This document shows positions 49,248-60,189 of a stretch of 64,000 nucleotides of DNA, one piece after another. The DNA is from Epiperipatus broadwayi (Eukaryota > Onychophora > Udeonychophora > Euonychophora > Peripatidae). The stretch lies in assembly GCA_028023455.1 (NCBI GenBank), contig JAQFVV010012497.1, forward strand, positions 1,674,001 to 1,738,000, given 5' to 3'. Positions within the stretch are counted from its first letter, which is position 1, and every line of letters starts with the position of its first letter. The notes under the pieces are model-generated. The model saw only the letters and a program-made list of their open reading frames with translations, was not told the DNA's origin and searched no databases. Position numbers and translations under genes: made by a program.

Positions 49248-49639
49248 CTAAATTATACTTTTGAAAATGAAAAAGAAGTTTTAACAACTTAATGAGTTTA
49301 TTACTGATCAGTAATAGGTTAACATGTTCAACTAGTAACTTGTTGGTTGAATTCCATAATAAATCAGTCTTAACAGTTCTTTATAAAGGCTGAGTTTATT
49401 ACTATACTTTATTAAAAGTTCTTCATTTCAACTATTAAATTCCTGCAGTAGTTTTTCACTAGTGATTTCATCAGCATTTACTGACACCAAATTTGTCAAA
49501 CACTTTACTGCTTTTTCACTATCTGTGACTCAGTCTAATTGGCTTTGACTACTTTTTGCATAATTTACTTTTATTCTCCATTTCATTATTTCTAGAGTGA
49601 TCACAATATTGCCCCAAATTAATCAATTCTGAATGTACA
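49204..49639 (-). repeat. gypsy 3' LTR
   Basis: It matches the 5' LTR over tactaggccagactttaatc, gaagttttaacaactta, atatgttcaactag-type, cagttctttata and caatattgcccc. On the minus strand it starts tgtacattcaga. The copy is shorter than the 5' LTR by about 65 bp. Confidence 0.75.
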
Positions 49640-50052
49640 CACACACACATCTTTATTTAATGCACAAACTAGTGAACACACAACATCTTCCCTTCATTCT
49701 AGAAATATAATTTAGTTGCAAATATAATCTTGCAACTTCTCAAGTCTTTTGCATAGTCTACTTTTTCTCGGTGATGATGCAAGTCTGTCCTCTTCAATAG
49801 GTAAATCTCTGTTTGAGAAAGTAGATGGTTACTGTAAATCTAGACAAGGAATTTTTCTTCAACTTCTTATCCTGAAGATTTTTCTTCTATATCTAAAGTG
49901 TGTTGATAAATACATCTATTATAATACCTTCATTCTTATCTTAAGAATTTTTAACATGAGTAATAACGGAACTAATATTTCATTCATTATCACTGTGAGT
50001 TCAATAAAGTATTTCTATATATGATTAACATGTTGTCTTATTGTCTTCTAAT

Positions 50053-50870
50053 TTAATTTCCCATATTTGATTTATATATTTTAATTATTTTCCCAGATAT
50101 CCATTTTTTCTTATCTCTTATCCAGACAATCTGTCCTGTGTTAAAGTTGACTTTTTCACAATTTATGTCTTTTCTTTTAACTTTATCTATAATTAGGACT
50201 GACATATGCACCCTTATGTGGTGCTTCATTAATAGTTTTGTCAGAGATTTCTTTGTAACTGAATTTGGCTCAAAGTAAAGTGCTAGTAAAACATCGCTGT
50301 TGTTAGCACTTCGTGGATAGCATGTTATTATATTTAGCATGCATTTTAGTTGGCAAATGACTTTTTCTGTTTGACTTGGGTGGTATGGAGATATTAATAC
50401 ATGCCATATCCCTGTTGGAGCAAGAAAATTCTTTAGTTACATTGAAATGAATCCTGTGCCGTTGTCAGTTAATATAATTTCAGGATACTTGGGTGTAACA
50501 AAAAACTTATTTAAAACTTTTATCACATTTACTGCCATGTTTTTTTTTTACCAATTGATATTCTACCCATTTAGAATACAGATCAATGGCTACTAGAAAT
50601 ATATGTCTATGGAAAGGCCCGACATGGGTTAGATGGACCCTTTCTCATGCTTTTGTGGATTCAGATCAAGGCTGGAACTCTTTAGATAGTAGCCTCATTT
50701 TTAGCATTTCCTTACAGTCTTTTCTATGACACGAGTTCATATCTAGCCCAAAATATATAAATAAGATAATTCCTTCATGTGCACAATTCCCGGGTGTCCT
50801 TGATGTAATAGCTGAAATATGCAGTTCGGGCCCTTGGTTGGAACCAATACTCTGTCATCAAAATACATTC
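50053..50870 (-). pseudogene. gypsy integrase
   Basis: In order on the minus strand: HPGIVHMKGIILFIYFGLD (zinc-binding region, near 50790); HLTHVGPFHRHIFLVAIDLY then SKWVEY (catalytic core); and PEIILTDNGTGFIS (second Asp, near 50480). After these come a YHPSQTEKV piece with the Glu region and, in the open frame 50340-50053, GQIVWIRDKKKWISGKIIKI (C-terminal domain, normally G-D-x-V-W-x-R). The first catalytic Asp appears replaced (HLTHVGPF where D is expected). Frames change at least three times. Confidence 0.75.
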
Positions 50871-51023
50871 ATGATACATGGACAAATTTTCCTGAGATTA
50901 CAAAGCTTGATTGTTTCTTGGGCCATCCATGTTTAATACAATTTTTTGTAAGTTGATAGCCTTTGTCATTTCTTGTCCATTCAGCTACAACCTCACTGTT
51001 AACTATTTTGGACTTCATAACTT

Positions 51024-51480
51024 CTATGTAGTTAATGTAAGTGATATGCAACTTGTATTTTCATCTGGAGTTCTAAAGAGTGCATCTGTATGATTTATCT
51101 GCTTTCTTTGCCTATATAATATTTCACAATCATTCAAAGCCAGGATATTTATATTTATCCATCTCAGCATATGCTGACTAGCATGATCTGGAGTCTTCTT
51201 ATTTTTCCTAAATATCCCCAATAGAGGCTAACTTATGGTCTGTATAAATTTTGAATGACTGCCCATAAATCTATTGGTGGAATTTCTTTACTGCAAATAC
51301 AATTGCCAGAACTTCATTGTTCAATTAGCTATAGTTTTTCTTAGCCATGATATGTTCTGGAAAATGTATGCAATGAGAAATTCGCTTCCATATACATTAT
51401 GTGAAATCATGACACTAACACAAAAGTCTGAGGCATTTGATGTAATTATCATTCTTGCTGTTTGAAGAAATGGACTAGTA
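51024..51480 (-). pseudogene. gypsy RNase H
   Basis: The minus strand reads ASDFCVSVMISHNVYGSEFL, then NEVLAIVFAVKKFHQ and IYGQSFKIYTDHKLASI, the standard gypsy RNase H order (A-S-x-x-G-x-G-A-V-L; E-x-L-A-I-V-x-A-x-x-x-x-x-x-Y-L-x-G; T-D-H-x-x-L). Then comes MLRWININILALNDCEILYR and HTDALFRTPD in the open frame 51221-51024. Stops are present. Confidence 0.75.
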
Positions 51481-51499
51481 ATTTATCCAATGCTAGTAG

Positions 51500-52340
51500 T
51501 TTTTTTCTTTTCTAAAAGCCTCATCCTGTTGAACTTCTCATTTCTATCTGTTTTTTTTTTTTAAAAAAAAGTTCATAAAAAATATAGGTATGTGAGATTT
51601 TTCCTTTAAGAAATTTTCAAAGAAGTTCAATAAATCTAAAAAAGCTTCCAACTGTTTAGCATTGGGGGATTTTTTACTGCAGTGACTTTTTCTGGATTCA
51701 GATATTTATCTTTATCTATTATTATGTGTCTGAAGAATTTTTTTCTTTTGGAGACCAAATACACTTTGAGGCATTTAGTCCAGTCCCAAGCTTATTTATC
51801 ACAGATAGAAGGTGCTCATTTATTTAATTGCATTTCACTTTCAGTAACTATCAGAATATCATCTAAATAAAGTATAATCTCTTCTGCTCCTCTTAAAAGA
51901 TTTTCACTTCTGCTTGGAAAATGTTAGGTGCTGTAGTTATCCCATAGGGTAATTTATTAAATTTAAAGTTTCATATGCATATTTATAGTAAACAACTTGA
52001 GTATTCAGTCCAAAATAGAGATTTAGTAAAATGCCGACTGCATATCTAATTTTGTGAAGTATGAAGCTTTTAGCAGAGAAGCTAACACTTCTTATACTCG
52101 GTACAGGATAAGTTGCTTTGTTTTTGTTAACAGTTATGCAATAATAGCTGCATATTCCTATATTCTCATCCAATTTTAAGATAACAATTATGTTTTCCAG
52201 GTGGATTCCTCCACTGGCGCAATAATGCTTGTTTAATAAATCCTTTAAGAGTTTCCTCCATTTAGGCTTAAGACCAAATGGGATCTTTCTACATCTGCAA
52301 ACAACTTGTTACACATTCACATTACTTCTATATTGAACCA
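51500..52340 (-). pseudogene. gypsy reverse transcriptase
   Basis: In order: IPFGLKPKWRKLLKDLL near 52290; LKGFIKQALLRQWRNPPGKH near 52230; and CSYYCITVNKNKATYPVPSI in the open frame 52173-51937 (normally C-x-D-Y-x-x-x-N-x-x-x-x-x-x-Y-P-x-P). Next is the catalytic EEIILYLDDILIVTESE with YLDD intact at 51858-51869. FFRHIIIDKDKYLNPEKVTA, the connection region (Y-L-G-H-x-I-x-x-x-G-x-x-P-x-x-x-K-V), comes last. Frameshifts separate these blocks. Confidence 0.8.
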
Positions 52341-52349
52341 GCCCATCAA

Positions 52350-54270
52350 ATGAAGAAAAAAACTTACTATTGCTGGTTTTAATACTTTTAAAATAACTTT
52401 TTAATATCTAAACTTTAATAAGTTTACATTTATCTTTAGTATCTTTTGGAATCTATGGAACAGAGCGAATATCCCTGATAGCAGAGCCATCAACAATATC
52501 CATAGCCAGATCGAGCTACACAAAGCATAACTTGACCATATTTGCTGACCATGGCCCACCTTGACTGCTGGATTCAAACCTTGCCACTCAAAGCATTTTA
52601 TTTGTTTCGAGGATCAACTTCAGGTACCAGCAAACCATAAGTTACAGTCAGCATGCTTTGGACATCAGGCATACAATCCAGCGATTGAAAGATCCAAGAC
52701 TAGCTCATATTTCGTCTTAGGGATCCACTGCATTTATTTAACACATAAAATAACTACACTAATTTACTGGTGACGCAATGACAAAAGAGAGAGAAAATAA
52801 GCAAACAATATTTAATTATGCACACATATATTTAACATAATATAACAATATTGAAATTTAAAAAAAATATATATATGCATATGTAATTATTCAGGTTAAA
52901 TTATGATAGTCCGTTAATTAAGTTCATTTCATTTAAAATATTAAAATAAAATGTCTACAGACAGTAATTAAAATATATTTAGTTATTTAAAGCATCTTTA
53001 CTTAGGTTTTCATGATTGTCAATTTCCAACTTGTTAGCTTTTTGGTTCCATGACTTTCAGTTTTCTGTCGAATAATGGGAGAGAAAGAGAGAGTTTGCGG
53101 CAGCTTCTACTTCACAATCTCTGCATTGGTTCCAGGTATTGATTCAGGCGGGATAGTTGATGGCTTGGGGCATGAAGCCCTGACACAAACTTTTGCAACT
53201 TCTGCATTAATGCTGACTGCAGCAGTAATTGATTGGCTTACTACTGCGTTTGCACTTTCTGAATATCTGGAGCAATTAATAATGTAAGATCAAAAATGAT
53301 TACAGAAATGATTCAACCATAAAAATGCAGACTAGACTGATTTACTGATTGCAGATCTGACTAAAGAACAATAACCAAGATGTAACTTTTATACTTTTTT
53401 CTCTCCCATAGTTTATTTCCTTATCGTATTTTTAATTTTGGTCGTAACTTGAAATCTGTCTTTTAATTAATTTTACACTCCTTTAATTAAATAATTTTTA
53501 CATTCCACGTTAATCTAATCTTTTACTTAGATTAATCTAATATCTCCATAAGATAGTTTTTTAATTAACACAATTTCAATATTATTATCAATCAGAAATC
53601 TTACAAACTAATTACATTTTTCGAAAGTTTTCATTTTTACAGACTGATTTTATTTTAACTTTCCATAGTTGCTTATTTATTCTTTGTAACAAAGAGTTTT
53701 CTTTAAAAGAGAGTTCTAATTCTATTTTAGATTTCTCCCCTAGCCAGCCCTCTTTTTAGCAAATAGTTTTATTATAATTTAAAATCAAAATATTAGCAAT
53801 CTTTTTATTTTCTTTTTAAAACTACATTTTTAGAACCATTCCTTAATTATTACTTTTTTAATAAACCTGATCATTTATTTTTAAATGAAAAAATATATAA
53901 TGCGAGCTATCAACTAATGGTACAATATTAACTGGTTTTGTTTTTAATTATTCTGAAATAAGCTTAAAGATCTGAGGAAATTTCTAATTTCATTCTTTTT
54001 ATTACATTTATTATAATTCCCAAAGGCTTACCCAGTTACATCCCAATATTGGACTAATATTTTTTGTTACCATGTGTAACGGATAAATTTTTATTGTGAT
54101 TAATGAGCCGTTTATTTTGAAAGTGGCTTAAATCCATTATTTTTAAATCGTGTTATTTAAGAATTTGAGTTATAACTCATTTAAAAATATTTTTCTGTTT
54201 ACAAAATCTTAGTGATTATGAATATAGTTTAAAAATGAAAAGATAACAATAGGATTGTAAACATTATAAT
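52350..54270. other. Anomalous 1.9-kb segment between gypsy protease and RT
   Basis: It is longer than the usual protease-RT spacing. Two GC-richer islands stand out. One is 52440-52720, with minus-frame pieces such as LAMDIVDGSAIRDIRSVP leading toward RT. The other is 53050-53290, open on both strands; its minus reading ANAVVSQSITAAVSINAEVA is Ala/Ser/Pro-rich. The second may be displaced gag or an unrelated insertion. 53300-54270 is AT-rich with nothing recognised. Confidence 0.35.
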
Positions 54271-54278
54271 AGCTAGTT

Positions 54279-54491
54279 TTACAGCATTAATACCATTCCT
54301 TTAATATGAATCCCATTTCCATTTACATCAATGGCTACTAAATTAGTTTTGTTAATTTGAATCTTATTAGTCGCTCTTTTACTAATGATTGTCCAATCTT
54401 TAAATGACATGAGTGATAAACCAACTGCCCCGCTATCTATTACCATTTTTATGATTTGGTTACAAATTTTAACTTCTAATAGGTTTGGCAT
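54279..54491 (-). pseudogene. gypsy aspartic protease
   Basis: A 70-codon open frame reads PNLLEVKICNQIIKMVIDSG then AVGLSLMS, with the active-site D-S-G-A at residues 19-22. NLVAIDVNGNGIHIKGMVLM follows, as in retropepsins where the flap and second half come next. It is preceded 13 bp away by the zinc-knuckle frame. Confidence 0.7.
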
Positions 54492-54503
54492 ATCCTCACT
54501 TAC

Positions 54504-54715
54504 CTAGATTAATTTCACTTCTGTGGCATTCTTCACTATTTCTCCCCTCAATTTACTATTTGTCAGTAAATCTGCTTTTGAAATTTGTTGTTTGTTATTG
54601 CAAACCTGACCTGTCAAACCAAAGTTAAAACACTTGGAGTTGTTTAAAATTTGCACATTTTTAAAAAAATGTGGCCCTTCTTTCTGCAGCAATAGCAGAT
54701 GCTGTGCTTCTGGAT
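54504..54715 (-). pseudogene. gypsy gag C-terminal zinc knuckle
   Basis: Near 54668-54712 the minus strand gives HSICYCCRKKGHIF, a C-x2-C-x4-H knuckle. After a frameshift, KCFNFGLTGQVCNNKQQIS looks like a second knuckle (C-x2-C-x4-H-x4-C) with Cys to Phe and His to Gln changes. These bind the RNA genome in intact elements. The rest of gag is missing. Confidence 0.65.
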
Positions 54716-54735
54716 CAAATTCTGTCTATAACTAC

Positions 54736-55240
54736 TATTGATATGCAGAGGGCCATACTTTAATCTAAGCAGCCACCCACTCATTAATTATATTTTTGAA
54801 AATAAACACAAAGAAGTTTTAACAACTTTATTACTTTGAATATATATATGAATTAGTAATAGATTAATATGTTCAACTAGCGTTCCATATCAAATCAATC
54901 TTAATTTCATATGTAACAGTTCTTTAGAGTTTGACTATTATTTCAATCTTAACTTAGTTAGTTTTCCATTAGTGTTTTCATCAGCATTTTACTATTCATA
55001 GATATCGGATTTGGCAAGCATCTTATTGCTCACTCATTATCTCTCAGTAACTGACTTTGACTGATCTCTTTTCTTTCCCCTCATTAAAGTTCTGTAGACA
55101 TTTTTAATAACTGTTAATCTGCATACATATTCACTATTGTCCTTATGCAAATTAGAATATCCAGATTTAATTGCAATTTGTATAATTTACTTTTATTCTA
55201 TATTTCAATGACAATATTGCCCCTTATTGGCCTCTGAACA
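54736..55240 (-). repeat. gypsy 5' LTR
   Basis: On the minus strand it starts tgttcagaggccaataaggg and ends near aaagtatggccctctgcata. The two LTRs differ at many positions, indicating an old insertion. No primer-binding site is recognisable below 54736 because the leader is missing. Confidence 0.75.
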
Positions 55241-55249
55241 CACACTTCT

Positions 55250-58200
55250 CTAAGGAACTTTAAATTGGAGTCTGTGCATTTAAATTTCTTCCAATCTAAT
55301 GCGCCTTTCCTGCAGCAGCTATTTTTTATCTTTCTGTTTTACTATAAAATTTTCAGCCCAAATTAAAAAAAACACATTAATGTTTTGAATCTATAGATAT
55401 GAAAGCAGTTCAGTAATTATATATTATCGTATCAGTTTTTAATAATTATAGGCACCCCTACTCCTTGGCCAGAATTGATATGAAATCAATAAAATATCAT
55501 ATGATCCAGTTTACATTATGCTATTCAGTAACAAATTCTTTTTCTAGAACAAATCAATAAAAAATTTGCTACTGAATAGTAATATATTAATTAGGGTCAT
55601 GTGAAGTTTTATCAGTTTCATAACAATCCTAGCTACAGGACAGAGATGTCTACAAGTATAAAAAACTAAGACACCAAAACAAAGTTATTGAATTGGTTTC
55701 AGATCTATATAACACTACAAGTAAGTTAGTTTAGATTGAAAACAAAGAAAAAAATAGCTGCTGGAGGAAATCCAAAGGTGTATTATTCTCAGATTCAAAG
55801 CTGATGAAAAACATAAGAAAGAAATTAATTTGGAGATGTTGGATAGGATAGCATTGGACAAGGATTTATTAAGCAATATGGTGAGAGAATTTGCTACTAA
55901 ACAATATTATCTAAGCTATCATCATGTGATGTTTTATTGGTTTCCTGGTCAAAATTTTTATTGAGGATTTGAATAGAAAAATAATATATATTATTAACAA
56001 AAAAAATGTAAATGCATTGAAGTTAATAAGGAAAAAGTTGTTTTATAATTTAAGACTAAGCAGAATCATTGAAAACTAGGAAAAGGATAAGAGGGTGGAA
56101 TAAAAAAAATAAAAGTTATGTGATGATAAAATGAAATAAACAGTTTTGGAGAATGAAACAGTTGAAAACAGAATATTAAGAGAATTTGAAGAGCATGCTG
56201 AATGAAGCACAAAGGGGTTTGAGAAAGCATGAATTATTGAAGCACATATTGAAATGAAAAAGATAGAATAATAAGGATCATAAATACTATTTAAAAAAAA
56301 GGAGAACATTATGTCTCTTAACAATTCTGGACACCCATTTTTTTGAACAATTACACAACTGAAAACAAATTAAGCAATATATGGTTAATAAAAACTATTT
56401 TATATATAAAAAAAAATTTTACACATAAATTTAATTTCCTTGTTCCTATGCCCGCATAACGCGGGCAAACATTTTCAAATTATAAACACCCGGGTTTCAC
56501 TTAAAATTAACAGAAATCTATGCAGTCTACACATGTGCTTTTTACATCTTCGTTTCCATCTTTCTGTCTACTTTCCAAAAAGGCAAGTTTTATTTTTTCT
56601 ACAATAAAAAATTTTATGATAATTTTTGTAATTAAATTTTTTTGTTTTTCTCTTTGTTTTTAAATGTTTTATGGAATAAAATTTATCGGGATAAGTACAT
56701 CAGAAAAAACAAAGCATTAGCCCGATGTATTTTGAAGCAAATGTTACTGAGGGCTGATGGCAAATCTTTATTTTTATATATTTTTTAATTATTATTTGAA
56801 TTTATATTTGATAAAAAATATACGAAAAAATTACTATTGAAACTGCTGATCAAAAAAATAGCTCATGATTGTGCAAATGTATATCGTGAATTATCTGTGT
56901 TTTTTTGGTATGATGTGGACTTGGGTCCAGTATTTGAATTAGGTGATATGAGACAAAGATAAACATATTTTGCAAATATTATGACCTGATTTAGATTTTT
57001 CTATAATGTCTTGTCTGCATTTTAATAATAATAAAAATACACAAATGCTAAAAGTAAAGATTTTGACAGTACATTAAATTAGGCCAATTATATACTATTG
57101 CAATGTAAATTACAAAGCTGCATATCAAATGCAAAGAGAGGTAGCAGTTGATAAAGCTATTACTAAATTTATGGTTATAGTAGCATGAAGCAATATGAAC
57201 CCTCAAAACCTATAAAGATAGGATAAATAATACTACATTGCACTGACTCTAAACTACTAAATTATGTACCTCAAGCTTAACTCTATAATGAATTTAGTAT
57301 TTCATTCACTTTTTAATAAATTACAAACTATATTGAAGTTCTTTATTATAATATTCAAATTATACTAATTATTGATCAATATTAACTACTTGTTATAAGA
57401 GATGTTATTAGGGATGATATTCATTGCAAACCCCTGTATGGAAATAGATTTTGAAGGGCTATTAGGAAAAATGAAAGGTACTACTAATGTCTTTATTCTA
57501 TAAAGTTTTCAAGTGATGGATTACCTTAGGTGTTATTATATACTACTTTTTTTAGACTTACTAACAAAAATATGATTTTCAGTTGTATGCATGATAATTT
57601 TGAATTTATCAAATAATATAAAAATAATTATTAGAAATATTAACTTTTATTCTTTTTTTTTATTACTTTGAATATTAATGACTATGTGTTTTTCATCTTC
57701 ATCATATTCTTTGATGTTTCATGTTTCCAATAATATATGTCATTTTTGAGTAATACAAATATATATTATGATAAAATTTGTGATTTAACATAATTTTTTA
57801 AATATTCAATATGACTGCTCTGTCAGCCTAAACTTATAAATTGAATAGATAATATGAGTAGGTTGTAATGAATCATATAATAGAAAGATGAAATACCTAG
57901 CTTAATTTTCACATTACTTCTACTAACCTATCACATTTTTTTTTTACATTTTAGTATTTTTGTGTCCTAAAGCAAGTTACACATAAAGATTTCTACAGTT
58001 TATATTTAATAGGATAGCGTAATTTATTTTCTATCACTCAAAAGTCATTTATGAAGGCATGAATAATCAATATTTATTTGATAGAAGTGATTAAATTATC
58101 CTCATTGACAAGTGCGAATTTTATTTATAAAAAGCTTTCAAATAACCCATATTTCATTATCTTAAAACAAAGCCAATAAATAAATAAAATATTTAAAATA

Positions 58201-58490
58201 CAGTATTCACAATAAATAGCAGTATAAAAAACATATATTTACAATTATAAATGTATAGTAATTAAAACAATTTAAATAATTGTTAAACAGCTTTTGAAAC
58301 AAAGTAATTTTGCCACCTACAAACATAAATATTTAATATAAAAACAAGTAATTATAAACAAAATTCCTATAACATATAACAATAAGACAATAAACAAAAA
58401 ATAATGCAAAGAAAAATCTAAATACTGTGAAAATTATTAAAGTGAATAACAAAAAAATATTTTGAAGACGATAAGAGAATAATATCTCTT
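55250..58490. other. AT-rich PEBP intron sequence, no gene seen
   Basis: No coding or RNA feature is recognised. The only local oddity is a GC hairpin at 56450-56466, gcccgc-ataac-gcgggc, followed by caaac, with acccgggt at 56488. It stands out strongly from the surroundings and resembles the GC-rich terminal hairpins of Helitrons, but no CTRR end follows. Confidence 0.4.
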
Positions 58491-58504
58491 AAAACTTTTA
58501 AGTT

Positions 58505-58625
58505 ATATACTAATCTGTGTATTGTTATTAACAGTTAAATGTATTTAAAAAGTTTATAAAAAGTTTAAATTTTTCTAAAACACTTAATAATAAAAATAAG
58601 ATGATGGAAATAGTCTAACATATTT
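58505..58625 (+). mobile_element. SINE tail copy
   Basis: The run actaatctgtgtattgttat, aatgtatttaaaaagttta and aatttttctaaaacacttaa, ending gatgatggaaatagtctaac, matches the SINE family tail. A short internal duplication (aaagtttata-aaaagttta) is present. Confidence 0.55.
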
Positions 58626-59016
58626 AAATTTCAGTAGCAAAATGAAAAACAATTAATGCTAAAATGACAAAAATTTCATAAAACCAACTTCTTTTCCGAC
58701 TTAACTCTTTGAGCTTCAAGCCGCCATATTGAACTTTTTAAAATACTGGTCTGACACACAATTTTCACAATAACTTCAGTTTTAATTATGTTAGAGCAAA
58801 AACAATTACATTGCTAGAAACTAGAAACATTAAGGAAAACAATAAACATAAAATGTATAAAAAATAAGGAAAAAAAGAAATTTTCACATCCGAAATACTT
58901 GTTATTTTATTGTTTGTTCATAATATGATAAGTAACATTAACTAAAATTGAAAATACATCTTCAGTGATAATTTCTTTGCATTCCTCACAAAACTATCTT
59001 TCTAAACATGTCTTAC

Positions 59017-59112
59017 CTGAGATAATCCACAGCTTCACAATCTCCAAAAGAAGTCGGATATGACTTCTTCATTTTTATCTTGTACCCCAAATGTTCTAAA
59101 TGTCAAAGGCGT
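59017..59112 (-). other. Candidate spliced exon 2 of a minus-strand transcript
   Basis: Strong splice signals bound it: acceptor tctttatag|ACGCC and donor CTCAG|GTAAGAC. Read in phase with the exon at 59845-59931 it gives TPLTFRTFGVQDKNEEVISD then FFWRL and a stop inside the exon. Alternatively an ATG near 59073 opens MKKSYPTSFGDCEAVDYLR into the donor in phase 2. I do not recognise either peptide. The exon could be a start exon, an end-of-ORF exon or part of a non-coding RNA. Confidence 0.35.
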
Positions 59113-59844
59113 CTATAAAGAAAAAGATTCATCCTAATAAAAGATACAAAAGAAATCATCATAGCAATTGGCTTCTTGTCTGTCTAAAACTAGAAATTGT
59201 AGGCTACTGTCTATATTACTATGATAAAATGAGTTTCATCTCTTCATTTTATATTTTTTGTGTACATCAGTGATGTTTATATTCTTTATGGACACCAGTT
59301 ATGTTTATATTCTTTATGCACACAAGTGATTCTTATATTATTTATGCACAAAAGTGATGTTTATATTCTTTATGCACAGAAGTGATGCTATCTTGTTATA
59401 TTTATTCTACTACATAGATATAATTTATTTGCATATAGTGTATTTGTTAGCTATTGACTTGAAAATAATGTTATGAAACATATACCAAAACGAAAGCATG
59501 AATCACGTATATATAATTTATTTGCATACAGATCATTTGTTAGCTATAGACTTGAAAAATGTAAACAAGAATCGGAATTATAACAAATTACTTATAAACC
59601 ATATTATTTTATATATATAAACATAATTAATGATTTTCGTAATAAATTATACTTTTTGAAAAACATTATTTTTATAAGTGTAGAACGTTAAAAGTTACAT
59701 TAGATATTAATTATATACGAACGTAAATAACTAACACACACAAATTACAAACTAAAAATAATTAATAAAAATTATAATTTATATAAAAATATATTATGCT
59801 TTTACTAAAAAAATAAAAAAAAAAAATTTTTAAATGTTGCTTAC

Positions 59845-59931
59845 AAAATTATATTCAACCGCTTCTGTCAGCCATTTTTGTAATAGTACAGGAGATATGT
59901 CATCTGTAGCCCCGTAAATTATTTTTGTCTT
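59845..59931 (-). other. Candidate exon 1 of the same minus-strand transcript
   Basis: Donor AATTTT|GTAAGC. The frame that joins exon 2 in phase reads ATDDISPVLLQKWLTEAVEY then NF, open back to a stop at 59932-59934, but it has no ATG. Two short ATG frames (one reading MADRSG) also start here. So this is either a leader exon with small upstream frames, or a coding exon whose start lies in another exon. It is downstream of the ACGTCA cluster at 60061-60157. Confidence 0.3.
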
Positions 59932-60060
59932 TTATCGCTCCGTGATAAGTACAAAAATTATTAAAAAAGACGAAAGAATTAAATACTGTGGTTGATTAAA
60001 ACTGCTGCTAAAAATTTAAATTTTAACCGATTTTTTTGAAATAAACATTTTCTTAAAGCT

Positions 60061-60157
60061 ACGTCATGAAGCTTTCTAACAATCGTATTTTCATCTACGT
60101 CACATTTATACCTTTTACGTCAGTAAAGAAAGAAAACAAAACATCATCTGAACGTCA
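60061..60157. promoter_or_regulatory. Cluster of four ACGTCA (CRE/ATF-like) motifs
   Basis: ACGTCA occurs at 60061-60066, 60097-60102, 60117-60122 and 60152-60157, all in the same orientation (TGACGT on the minus strand). CG-containing sequence (gcacgctcgcagcgctc) follows at 60163-60180. Four copies in 97 bp of otherwise CpG-poor DNA look like a promoter bound by bZIP factors. The minus-strand exons at 59845 and 59017 are the likely target. Confidence 0.45.
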
Positions 60158-60189
60158 CCTGATGCACGCTCGCAGCGCTCAAAGAGCTG

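Larger units (their letters stand above)
49204..55240 (-). mobile_element. Dead Ty3/gypsy LTR retrotransposon, minus strand
   Basis: The structure on the minus strand is: 5' LTR (54736-55240), zinc knuckle, protease, RT, RNase H, integrase, 3' LTR (49204-49639). The domain order PR-RT-RH-IN is diagnostic of Ty3/gypsy. Each domain is broken by several frameshifts and stops, so the element is inactive. Almost no sequence lies between the 5' LTR and the zinc knuckle, so the leader and most of gag have been deleted. The 2 kb between protease and RT is about twice what is usual and holds unrelated-looking sequence. It is embedded in the large PEBP intron, in the same orientation as PEBP. Confidence 0.85.

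Noticed and set aside
59845-59931. First exon of the PEBP gene (KWLTEAVEY resembling PEBP N-terminal helices)
   Set aside because: It lies downstream of PEBP exon a on the minus strand, so it cannot precede it in the transcript, and the V-P-D-V-I motif is absent.
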